NCBI RefSeq assembly: GCF_945859705.1
Contig: NC_079136.1
Coordinates: 50,358,094 to 50,422,093, forward strand
Length of the DNA stretch: 64,000 nt
From: Episyrphus balteatus
Lineage: Eukaryota > Arthropoda > Insecta > Diptera > Syrphidae
Direction: 5' to 3'
Shown here: positions 34,566 to 46,166 of the stretch, piece by piece
Layout: every line of letters starts with the position of its first letter
How positions within the stretch are numbered: the stretch's first letter is position 1
The notes under the pieces: generated by a model
Databases searched by the model: none
Seen by the model: only the letters and a program-made list of their open reading frames with translations
Told to the model about the DNA's origin: nothing
Made by a program: the position numbers and the translations under genes

Positions 34566-36916
34566 TAAAACAAATTTTTAATCAATTTTTTTCAGATATT
34601 CTGAATTAATGTGTTTATGAATGTAGATCACTGTTCGTATAGTTGAATGCACTGCTTATCAATATAGAAATAGAATTGGAACTCTTCAGGCTATGCCACA
34701 TAATGAAGAGAACATTTTTTCGGTTTCTGTGGAAGCAAAAAGTTCATCTCATTTCGTTAAGAACCTCAAAATTAAGATTGTGTATAAGGTCTTGATCTGA
34801 TTATTGCGTTTTTACAAGTTAATGATAAGGAAGAAAAACTTCTTAGGTGCGTAAATAAAACACACACCCTTTTTACTGGTTCTTTTTTAAGACAAGTTTT
34901 AGTGAAAAAAAAAAATGTTCAAGGCTTTGATCAAAACTAAAATTTAGATGTCGAAGAAGTCGAAAAAAATTATTTTTGTAATTATGACATTACCTAGGAA
35001 AAAACGAAGAATTTATCTGTAACAATTATCAAGAAATTAGATTTAATTTAATTTAATTTTGTATCTTAAATTCAGATCGATTTGCATACCCAAGCGAAAA
35101 AAAGTTGGTCTCGAAAGTCCGTCTTTCTGTCATTCTGTCAGGATGTCTGTCGGTCTGTATAAGGATCTATAGCCTAAACGGATGGGCAGATCCACTTCAA
35201 ACTTGGTATGTAGCAGTTTTTGGGTTGGGGGGTTTTTGAAATTAATTTTTTTGGATCGAAAATAACGGTACCTATGATATACCAAATTTGGAAAAGTTTA
35301 ATTTTCTCAAAAACAGCTCCTACAATTCTGATCAAGATATTCAAGTAAGCAAGGTCTATCTATTTATGAAAAAAGTTTTTTTTTTTTTTGAAAAACGTAC
35401 CATATTTTTTAAATCTGATTTTCTCCCAAACGATTTGCCTAATTTCAGCGAAAATGTTTACACAAAAACACTTATATAGTTTTTATATAAATCAAAAAAT
35501 AAATTTTGAAAAAAAATTGAAATTTTTTTTCGAAAACGGGACATTGATTTTTTTTAATTTTGATTTTAAGCGTTGATTAAAACTTTTTTTTTTCAAAAAT
35601 TGATCAGTAAAAAATTAGTTTTTTAAAAAACGGGTTTTAAATTTTTTTCTAAGAATGCATCTTTGTAAAAGAAATTTAACTGCATTTTTTTTTTTGAGCT
35701 TAATTTGATTTAAGATCTTGGTTTTATAATTTAAGTAACGAATTTTACGTTTTTTTTTTTAATTTTATAAAAAAGTCTTAACAATGGCTGAATAATATAC
35801 CTAACCCTGATTTTTCGCACCCGTGAAATTCACCTTCTGTCCACCATCTTGGTTTCTAGTTTTTATTTAATATTTCGATTTCTATTCACCATAGGTAAGA
35901 GAAAGAGTTGGTAATGCAACAATCGCAGGCAATTGCATTTCCCGTCTTTAATGTTAAGAATAATTTTTCGATATTCTGAATATTAAAAAAGTTACAAGTC
36001 AAAAAAGTAAAAAAAAAAAAATAAATTTTGAACAAAACATCTGATACTTTTTTGTTGAAAAATACACATATTGTACCTACTAAATGTACCTACCGGGGCA
36101 CAGGTAAACAATCTTTTTTTCGAACGTTTTATTCAATTTTTTAATAAATTTTGACCTGTAACTTTTTTAATATTCAGAAAATCGAAAAAGTGTGCTCAAC
36201 ATAAAAGATGGGAAATTCAATTGTCTACGTTTATTGCATTGCCAACTTTTACCTAAGATGAATAGAAGGCCAGATATTTATTTAAAACAAAAATCCAAAA
36301 AAATTGGCCGCCATGCCAAAAGGTAGTACAAACTGCTTCTGTTGTGTCAAATTATAAATGCACTGGACTATTAGCTTTAAAATGAAAGCAGTCAGAAAAA
36401 TATTTAAATAATTCGAAGGTTTGGTACTTATTTTATGGTATAAAATATCACACAAAAACATTATTAAACTATTCAATAAAATAGTAAAATAAATCTTATC
36501 TTCACTTGCCCAGTTTATACATAAAATGTAACGAAATATTTATAACAAAAATCTGTAAACACAACAGAGAGCTATTAAATATTTTAACAATTAAAAATCA
36601 ATGTCAAATTTCTAACCACAAAGAAAAGAAGATTGCATTAATATTCAAAAGGCATAGTTGGATAAATTATCTTTATTCGTGTCAGAAAACCACAACAACA
36701 AATAATTAAAAGTAATGTTTACAATTACTAACAATAAAAACTTAATGAATACTTTGCGTTTTTATTCAACAAAAGAGATCTAGCTCATTGAAACAGGACT
36801 CACATCAACTCCATCATAGATCATAATCTTTTGCATGAATAGAGATGACATTTTGACAAAGAATAACTGATGACAAATTATAGACACGAAACCTACCGCA
36901 GGATTTCTGTTGAAGT
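34566..36916. other. Intergenic region upstream of the minus-strand M13 gene
   Basis: Holds a TCTG-family copy (35085-35700) and a degenerate foldback: TAGGTAAGAGAAAGAGTTGGTAATGCAA near 35894 pairs with its inverse near 36240, and TTCTGAATATTAAAAAAGTT near 35971 with its inverse near 36157. No gene is recognised. Confidence 0.5.
35085..35700 (+). repeat. TCTG-array dispersed repeat, copy c
   Basis: Contains GTCTCGAAAGTCCGTC, a degenerate TCTG run (35122-35158), AACGGATGGGCAGATC, AACTTGGTATGTAGCAG and AACGGTACCTATGATATACC. Its 5' block is poorly conserved. Confidence 0.65.
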
Positions 36917-37102
36917 TTAGTTACAAGACTTCAGTCTTTTGGCATAATGTTTTGCACAAGCAGCGAATGCATGTTCGTCAAGGTGCATGGGTGCTTTTCT
37001 CTGTTCCAACATAACATTGAGCTGGGTGTAAAATGCAAATCGATTTGTTCCTATAGTCAATTCCGTTTGTAAAAAGAAAGACTTGTGGGTGAGGACGACA
37101 TG
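36917..37102 (-). other. Protein-like open segment, unassigned
   Basis: Minus-strand frame of 61 codons between two stops, with no ATG near its start. Composition is protein-like, for example NRFAFYTQLNVMLEQRK and HLDEHAFAACAKHYAKRLK. The frame ends in TAA. It is more structured than nearby AT-rich frames, but I do not recognise the family. It could be a terminal exon or a gene fragment. Confidence 0.25.
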
Positions 37103-37973
37103 TCAGTCTTTGCATACAAATTGCCGAAGAAAAATGTCAACAAGGATCAAAACTCTTTTAAAGTTGTACCTTTTCATAGTTTGTGGGCGAAGTATTATTA
37201 GTTGGTGGTTCTATAATGACAAACACATTTGAGCCACAATGTTGACATTGCGCAGATCTTTTGTTTATTTATTTTTTTTTTTTTTCATTTTTTGTCAGTC
37301 AACACGGAAGATAAGATTTTAAAATTATAAAAAAAAAGAAATAGTTTTAAGTTTATAACAAGTATGCATAAATCAATCATTTACAAGAGTAGGAAGATTA
37401 CCTTCATTCTTCTTTATTGTTAATAAAACAAAATCTTTTCTGTTTATACTGCTTAGCATACAAATACATACATCATTTAAATGAAAATCCTGAATTCAAA
37501 AAGTAAAACAAAAATCGATCTAAAAAATTAATTAGATTTTCAAAAAGTGTAACTTCCTATTTCAAAATATTATGTTTGTATTTTTTCTTGTTTCAATGTT
37601 CTCTTACTTACCAAAAACAAATTCATTTTAAGATAGTTTGACACTTTTAAATTTCGAAAAAAATGTTGTATAACATGCAGTCAGGTTTGGGTGTCAGAAC
37701 TAAGGCGCATAGTGGGCCAATTTTTTTTAAAGTCGTTGCGACATTCATATTTCGCGTGGGTGCTAAAAATCTAAAGCTGATTTATTAACTGGGTTAAGGA
37801 GGTTTCAGAAATCGTAAGAAGTTTTAAAATCTGTCGATGTACTCGGGTGATAGAGGTAGTCCTTATTTTAAAATCAAAGAAATTTTTTTCTTATGAAAAT
37901 TTTAATTATTTCCATAATTCCATATCGTTCCTCGCAATTGTTGCCAACCCAAAAATCACATGTCATAGCTTAA

Positions 37974-38083
37974 CATAACTTTAGAATTCGTAACTCTAGT
38001 TTTTCGTAACTTCGGTTTCGCGTAACTTTGTCGGCCGTAACTCTGTCGCGCGTAACTCTATTATTCGTAACTCCGTTACCATT
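37974..38083. repeat. Minisatellite of TTCGTAACTCT units
   Basis: Six or so units of 16-18 bases, each with CGTAACTCT or CGTAACTTTG, some with CG-rich joints (GTCGCGCGTAACTC). Confidence 0.75.
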
Positions 38084-38953
38084 TCTGCAGCCCCATATGA
38101 TTAACATATTTCTTCACTCAGAAATATTCGAACTCGAAAGGATTTCCAAAAACTATACTCTGCAGAAACTCAGCCCGATTTTAGTCGAGAGTTTCCTTTC
38201 CAACGGTTCGTTTAGTTTTTTGTCAACATCTTCAAGGGTCTTTAATTTTTTTAAGACCTTGAATACAATTTAATTCATTAAAACATTTGCCATTTGCTAA
38301 TTCAAAAGTATTGTATAAATGTTTTCATAAAAGCCATTTTTTATCTGCAAATAATAGAGATTCTGTTAGAAGATTTTTCTTAAATCTTTTAATGTTGAAA
38401 GAGTAAATCGTCGAATGAAGGAACAAAATGTTTGCAGGCGTAACTAAACTAATGGAACTATAAAAGAAACGCATACTAATTAACTAACATAATCAATTAT
38501 TTAATTTTCTGAGTGGTAGGGTAAAAGCGGGTGAAATGACATACCTTTTTTGTTTTTGGAATATTTTTCAAAGTAAACCACATTTCATATTTCTAACAAT
38601 GCAAAAATGTTCTATATTTAGGTAATATTCAACGTATTATTTGTTTTACAGAATTTTATAATTATTTTTAATGTTTTGTATGTCAACGAAGCAATAGATA
38701 AAAATTATGTCAATGTAAACGTTTAAAAAGTTCACTTACACTACCTCATTCTAAATTGTGTGTTTTAATGAAAACTTCGCTGAATAACTTTAAAAAAAAA
38801 TATTTTGCGGGTGATATGGCACATGCTAAGACTCACACTATACTCAAGTAAAAAATTCTATTACGGAATGCGGCATTGCACCCGCAAAAAAACAGCGCCA
38901 TCCTTTTATCGCATAGTTCCTACTTGTAAGCACCCATAAAAAGCAGATAGAAC

Positions 38954-40075
38954 TAGGGCTGTAAAAGTAACGACAAAATGAGTACCCGCATGTATACGTT
39001 ACTTTTGATACTAGTACCCGCATCAATAATATCGTTACTCGTTACTTTCGTATGTTTCGCATATTTCGTACATTTCGTATATTTCATGTATTTGATACGT
39101 TTCGTATGTTTGGTATTTTAAGTATGTTTCGTACATTGGTATAAGGGTGTAAAAATTTTTTTTTTGAAAAAAACAATTTCTATAATCTAAGCTACATTTT
39201 AAGGTCATAAACATTAAAATTAGTTGAGGCATTCTCATGTAATAAGAGTTTAAAGGTAGCTATATTGAATTTGTTTCGTTTTTTTTAATCAAACGTGGAA
39301 ACTTTTTTGATTTTTTTCCAAATTTTTAGACAAAACTTTGGTAATTTTTTGTTTATATTCTTTCAGTAATCTTATCACAATTCTTTAGAGACCTTTATTT
39401 CAAAAGTGCAACGCGCAGATCTCGAAATATTAACACTTCAATACAACCATGTCGAACAATTTTTCATTTATTTTTTCTATTGAGAGTGATTTTCAAACCT
39501 CGTTTTCTCTGCTTTTTTTTGTGTTGAAAATTTTGCACCGAAAATAAACTAATTTTTTGAAAAACCAAAAATCTTTTGTACATTCTTAAGCTAAATATCA
39601 ATACCATTAACACCAAGGCCATAAACAGATTGGTTGCGTCGTGGATATACACATTTCGGCCAAATAGAGAAAATACAAAAACGTCTCTTTTGATAATTCT
39701 GTATAAATTATCGATAACACAATGATTATTGAACCTTGGCACTACTGTTTTAATCGAGACAAAAGTAAACTCCAGATAATTATCTGCAGTTAGCATTCTG
39801 ACTATGGTTACGATACCAACACGAGATGCGAAATGCGACAAATTAAGTGTATCACTTCATTTCGTATCTCTTACATCGGATTAAGTATTGAAACTGGAAT
39901 CGAGTCGTTACTCGTATGTTTCGTATCTGGTACGTTTCGTATGTTTCGTTACTTCAGTACCCAGTAACGAAACGTACGAGTAACGATACTGTTTAGAAAG
40001 TAACGTTTCGTTACTCGTTACTGAAGTGAATACCCGCATTTTAGTAACGAATACATACGATTTGCTACAGCTCTA
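38954..40075. mobile_element. hAT-like non-autonomous element, 1.1 kb, perfect 8-bp TSD
   Basis: Ends TAGGGCTGTA and TACAGCTCTA; flanks 38946-38953 and 40076-40083 are both GATAGAAC. Both subterminal zones (39006-39140 and 39900-40050) are packed with short repeats of the type CGTATGTTTCGT and CGTTACTCGTTACT, the usual place for transposase-binding repeats in hAT elements. A 125-codon minus frame inside (39464-39841) has no recognised motif. Confidence 0.87.
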
Positions 40076-40083
40076 GATAGAAC

Positions 40084-42549
40084 TAGAGCTCAGATTTCAC
40101 ATGCAATGCATAACTTATACTCTCTTGTATTTATTGGTGTATCAAGGTCATCTAAGATCCCAACGACTCACAAAATATCGGAACAAAAAAAAGAGCGAAA
40201 CAAAAATTTTATCACATGATTTGCTTTGAATTTTTTTTTTTTTTTTTTAATTTTTTGTATCACAAACAAAGAAACGAATGCCAGCTACTTCGATTTAAAA
40301 TATTTAAAGAAAGCTAAAAATATTTTTCATACATTTTAAGAGCAATAAATGTACAAGATATTTAAAGTGCACCATCTCCCCCGCCGCGCCGCGCCATCTT
40401 ACCCGCTTTTACTTTAACAACATTTACTCCAAAATTGTATTCTTTTTCCACACCTGCTAAAACAAATCTACATTCAGTACCTATTTATCTTAACAAGTAT
40501 ATTAAATTAAATTATAAATTATTCTTTCAACTTCTAATTGTTATGTGTAAAAATTTTAACATTTATTTTGTGTACTTGATCAGTTAATTGTTTTATTTTT
40601 CAACAACTTCCTATACAAGCCAATTACTACTTAACTTGTATTTCTGACACTTTGAAAAATGATTATGATTGACATTAGTTGTGGCAGGTTTAACAGGTTA
40701 TTATGTGTCATCTCATATAAAGTTATTAGATGGGTATGCAAAAATACAACATCTATAATAAGTCTCAAATCTAATTTTTATGTAACCAGTTTTTTTTTTG
40801 TCTGGAAAATTAAAAAAAAAAAAATTGTAAGATTTAAGCCACAGACAAGGCTTAATTCATAACAATTATTGCATAATTATATGTAGTTAATAGGTAACGT
40901 CTTCAAGAAGTCAGTTATTGAAGACCACAATTCATAAAGTCACGTCTTCGTGCAATGCATGATGATTAAACTACCTACAATGTATGTTTTTTTATTCATT
41001 TTTATCTTTAAAAAAAAAGCTAATTTCACCGTGGAAATGTATATTTCTTCTTCTTTTAATTAAAAAATCTCATCTAATGTGTGTCATTTTAGTGGCAATC
41101 CAATCAAATATAAGAACAATAGTCTCCCATTAATATATTTTTCACGTCTATTAAAATGCATTTAATTGGTTTCACCCAACTTCTGTTTATTATTTTGTAT
41201 TTATTAATAAATTTTAACAAATTGTTAACCTAACAAACATACAAAGTAAATAAAAAAAAAAAAAAAAATAAATAAAATCATTAAATGTTCATTGTCACGA
41301 AAAAGACAATTATCGTTATGAGAAAAGACGCCCCTGTGTTTAATGTTTAACAATAGATTCAACTTTGCTAGCTCTAACCTATTTATCTTCTTTATGTAGT
41401 ATCGGGGCAATGTCATCACAAATTGTCAACATAATATGAGTACGAGTATACGAGTACAACAAAAGCTATCACACACCCACAAAGTGCATCTTCAGTTGTG
41501 ATTTATCAATTTTGAAGAACTATAAACAAAACACGTTTCATTCAAACAATACTGACTATATGACTGAGAGCTTTTTTGTATGCACTCTAGACTCTACCTC
41601 TACCACATATGCAAAAAGACCGTATTTTGATTTGAGTGCAGATAATATACCACAACTTGGTCGCACGTATCTGCTTCATCCCAAGGATTTTGTAAAGTGT
41701 TGAAGAATTATTGGATATGTCAGATAAAGGAAGCGTAAGTATTGTGAAAAAAGATAAAACTTTTCTGTAGATTTATCGACAGAAAATTATTTACAAGATC
41801 AGAAAATACGTTTTATTCAAGGATTTAATTTGTAAAGACGAAAAAATTAGAAAACACAAGAATTTTGTTCTTCCTGCATAAAATTTGAAAGGCTGAATCA
41901 ATCAAACATTTTCAGATCAAAGACGATAAATTTGTTTGAAAACCTGCCAAGTTAATATATTCTATCAAAAATAAATTGATACAAATTTAAAACCAAATAT
42001 AGAATCAGAACTTAGTGCTCTTATACTATCTGAGTGCTTTTCATATGAGAACTAATTTTAGATGCCAATAATTCAACTACCTTTATTACAGTAACAATGT
42101 TCGAGGTTCAATTCTACAACCGCTAGTAAAGGATAGACCATGAAATTTGTTAACCTGAATCCCCTAGGATTTCCTTATTGTATTTCATAATGGTTGGTTC
42201 GTAAGCCACCTCAGCAGAAAATGTGAAACTTTAAATTTATTCCTTTGTCTTTATATACGTTACCAGCTCTACCATTCTACGAAATTTAAAAGTTCTGAAT
42301 AAAAACTCTTAATTTGTTTTTATTTATTTTTTTTTTTTTCAGTCAGTCAGTTACTTACACGGAGAAAAAAGACCACCTAAATTCAATCAGGTTCTGTATT
42401 AAATCAAGCGGATTTCTTCATGTTTTTTTGCCAAGATGATTTCCGTCTTAAATTAAGTGGACAAATCTACTTAATTTCTTAAATTTGCAAATTTAAAAGA
42501 AATCCACTTAATTTAAGAGGAAAAGTATCTTATTTTTGTGTGGTCTGGT
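40084..42549. other. Intergenic stretch between the two M13 genes
   Basis: AT-rich; no gene or RNA recognised. The 63-codon frame at 41512-41703 is unassigned. Short inverted blocks of AAATTAAGTGGA-type near 42455-42530 suggest another small element. Confidence 0.4.
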
Positions 42550-43352
42550 CTACAAAATTTAATTCTTTTTTTGGTGCCGAGACTATGATATACTTTTTTA
42601 TAAGTTTTTCATGTGCTGAACTCGAATCTGAAATCAGAAATATCGTATCAGATCCCGTTTTTGAAATATTACCGTTAGAAAGTTCGAAAAAATCGTTTTT
42701 TGACTTATTTTGGAGTTAACAAGAACTTCTACCACATGAATCAAAATATACTTTTCTGAAGGTTTTCGGTGTGTTGAACGCGAAGTCAAAAACATCCTAT
42801 CAGCTCCCGTTTTGGAAATATTACCGTTAGAAAATGCAAAAAAAAAAACGTTTTTTTAACACTTTTGATGTTATGCCTTAATTTGAAGAATTTTTTTTAA
42901 AATATACATCATAACGGTTTCTATAAGAATTATTTTCTTTCTTTCAAGACCTGTTTAAATCTTTGCAATATCTTTTTTACTTCCGGAGATATCTTAAAAT
43001 GATGTAACTGTGTTTTTATAAAGAAGGAGATAAAAACGTGATATCTGTTTGATACATTAAAATAAGTCAAAAAACTGACGATATCTCGAACAATAAAAAA
43101 TATATCGAAAAGATTTAAAAAGATCTTGAAAGAAGGAATATAGTTCTTATAGAAACCGTTATAATTTATATTTAAAAAAAAAATGTAAAAGAATAACCTC
43201 AAAAGTAGTTTTTTTACATCTTCTAACGGTAATATTTCAAAAACGGGAGCTGATAGGATATTTCTGACTTCAGATTCGAATTCAGCACACCGAAAACCTA
43301 TAGAAAAGTATATCATTGTCTCGGCACCAAAAACCTTGTAGACCTGTATTAT
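42550..43352. mobile_element. Degenerate CACTG-family element
   Basis: The ends GGTCTACAAAATTTAATTC and AACCTTGTAGACCTGTATTA are decayed, but the interior has the family blocks in opposite orientations: GTGCTGAACTCGAATCTGAA near 42610 and TTCAGATTCGAATTCAGCAC near 43267, with CGTTAGAAA...AACGGTAATATTTC near 42668 and 43219. Confidence 0.6.
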
Positions 43353-43371
43353 TAAAAAAAAAAAAAACTGT

Positions 43372-43435
43372 CAGCCACTGGGGATCGATCCTACAAGTGT
43401 TGTTTCACTAGACGATTGCTTTACCATCAATGCAC
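43372..43435 (-). other. tRNA-like sequence beside a long hairpin
   Basis: On the minus strand: CATTGATGGTAAAGCA (D-arm/A-box-like), CTAGTGAAACAACACTT and GGATCGATCCCCAGTGGC (B-box/T-arm-like). No full cloverleaf could be closed. It may be a tRNA pseudogene or a tRNA-derived SINE head. Confidence 0.3.
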
Positions 43436-43791
43436 TACGACGTTTCGGCAAGTTGCCTTAAAAGTTGGTGTGTTCAATTTACTTTTCAAAATGGTACAAC
43501 ATTGTTGGGAATATTCCATAAATAACCGAGATAAATTTTTTTTTCTTAAGAAATCCGACTTTTTTTTAGGTAATTTTTCCATATTATTTAAGTTTTTGTA
43601 TTCTGAAAGGTTCTGATAGGGTACAAAACTTGAATAATATGGAAAAATTACCTCATAAAAAAGTCGGATTTCTTAAGAAAAAAAAATTTATCTCGGTTAT
43701 TTATGGAATATTCCCAACAATGTTGTAACATTTTGAAAAGAAAATTGAACACACCAACTTTTAAGGCAACTTGCCGAAACATCATAGTGCA
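43431..43791. repeat. Long near-perfect hairpin (170-base arms, 21-base loop)
   Basis: Arm 43431-43600 pairs with 43622-43791. Matching blocks include TTTCGGCAAGTTGCC, GGGAATATTCCATAAATAACC and TTAAGAAATCCGAC, with very few mismatches. No target duplication was found. Confidence 0.88.
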
Positions 43792-43799
43792 TTTTTTTT

Positions 43800-46166
43800 A
43801 CACTACGGCTCATTGAATTAGAGTCATGTAAAAATTTTTAGTACTAAGTTGGGTAAAAAAGTAATATTTTCTTTAAAACTGATGCAGCTGAGTTAAAATT
43901 TTTTAATGCATTTGATAGCAGGGTTATTCAAGGTTCCGTAACAAAAGAAAAAAATGAGAAAAATTAAGATTTGTAGTCACGGCACATGAAAAACCGTCAC
44001 AGGGTGACCATTTTTTCGACTTTTTTTCAAATGCCCATATTTCCCAAAATATTTGGCTGCGATTTTTTTTATTATTTTTCTGATAACTGTCACCACCTAC
44101 CCTATCAACCGTTTTCGTTTTGACGTTAACTTTTGGGACACCCTGTATATGCACTATACGTGCATTTCGCGGTCAGAAAACAACAATCAATCCATTTTGA
44201 ACTCAACTTTTTCGTATCGTGGAAAAAAAATCAATGATTTGGTATCGTTTTTTTCTAAGGTACCTATCTTACATACATACATACACATGAATATATGAAG
44301 ATGCCCACATAATAGGGTGGACCAAAAAAATCGTTTTTTCATTATTTTAATGTGCTATACCGATAACTCTCAACACAAAATAAAGCTACCTATTTTTCAA
44401 TTTTCTATTTTTCAATTTTCTCAAAAACTATAAATCATTAAAATATCTGGATTTCAGTATTTGATATAAGGAATCAATTGTGACAGTTTATTTTATCAGC
44501 CATTGTTATATTGTGATCCACATTCTTGACAAAAATAGTATTTAATATGTTTTTTTAAACTTTTTTTCCCCAATTTCTTACTTTTAAATGGATTATTTCA
44601 AAAACCATTGATTGAAATAAAATTATTTAAAAATTAAAATTAAGTGTACAGTACTAGCTTTTGAAAAAGGTATCACTCCATAACTGTAAGTGTTGCCGTT
44701 GGTTTTTAATGTTTTTTTTTATTATTTTAAGTCATTTTTTAGAAAATCGCCTAAACGGGGGAGATAGACCACCCCTCCCATAAAAAAAAATGATCGTATT
44801 CAACTTCTCTACAAAATACCGTTATCAAATCTCGGCACCCAAGATGTAGTACCCTCCTCCGTTTGTTTTTTCTTTTGTTTTTGGTGTGATCTTTTTTTTT
44901 TAATTTTTTAAATACGATGAGAATAATTTTAACCGTTATAAAAAACAGTAAAACATAGTTTTAAGGCTTTTTTTTCCAGTATTTATCACTAATGAAATTA
45001 TAAATCGTCATAGCAAATCCCCGGTGCTGGTTAAAAAAAAAAATCATATTTGTTATATACCATTGATGTAGATCTCATTTTTATCGGTGCTATTTTTTTG
45101 TTCGATAATAACTAATTGCTTTTTGTCTTTTTACATAAAATAATATATAATAATAAAATTATATTCAAAAATTGCATCCGGCTTCAATTAAGTTGGCTAG
45201 ATTATTTTGACAGGGATAGATATTTTATATAAACTGATATTTAGGTTTTTCTATAGAAACACAAATGTTACTCATACACCACAGTGACCCAATAAATCGT
45301 TTGAATTGTCACTTGAATGGATGTCTAAGAAAGATGTAGCTGAATCTATGAAAAACTTATTAAATTTTTAGTTTTTATTATTTACTTTATATTGCGGTCA
45401 AATTATGATCACTTAACCATAACTCCTTCACTTAAAAAATAGTATGTGTTTTCACTTTAAAATAAATAGTTTAAAATAAAAGTAGAATTTTTGGTCTCAA
45501 TTTAAGTTTCTGTATATTTAAAACATTAATCAACATTTTTTCCATCATATAACTAAATATCAAAATGTAATATTGGTGGAGTATTTTCAAAATAGTGAAA
45601 AAAATCCAAATTGGATTTTCTTCAATATTTTTGCAAGCCCATAAACCTCCCTTAAAGTATCTTTACTACATAAATGATTGCAACTTACAAACAACAAAAA
45701 AAATAAACATGAAAAACAAAATTTGCTAGATCCGATGCCCCCTTTATCGTGTAGATAGATCTTCTTCACAGAAATCTTTAATTGATTAGAATTGCGATTA
45801 ATTTAAAAGGAGAAGAAAAAAAATAAAAAATAAAAGACTAGGTATAGAGAGATATTTTAAAAAATCCGCTGTGCGCCGCCGAGTCGAGAAACAATTTAGA
45901 AAAAAAGCTTCCTCTAGCAATGATAGTCAATTGCGGCGCCTCGTACAGAGAAGACTATAGAGAATTTATACTTTGTAACAATAATAATAATAATAATTAT
46001 AGAATTCTTTTTGGCGATTATCATAAATTCACCCCAAAATAAAACAATGTCTAGTACGAGTATACAAATTTAATTGTTCTTAAAAATATAATTAAATTCG
46101 AAATAAATTCGAAGATCGCGTGTCAATAGTTCTTTGCGATTTAAAAAATAAATAAACTGTCTTCAA
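43800..46166. other. Intergenic region upstream of the plus-strand M13 gene
   Basis: AT-rich, with fragments that look repeat-derived (GGGACACCCTGTAT near 44135, AGGGTGGACCAAAAAAATCG near 44313). The last 300 bases contain a CG-rich patch (CTGTGCGCCGCCGAGTCGAG, 45870) and an AAT repeat near 45980. No TATA box was decided. Confidence 0.45.

Noticed and set aside
42930..43316. 128-codon minus-strand frame rich in Phe and Ile
   Set aside because: It lies inside a decayed CACTG-family element and reflects T-rich sequence.
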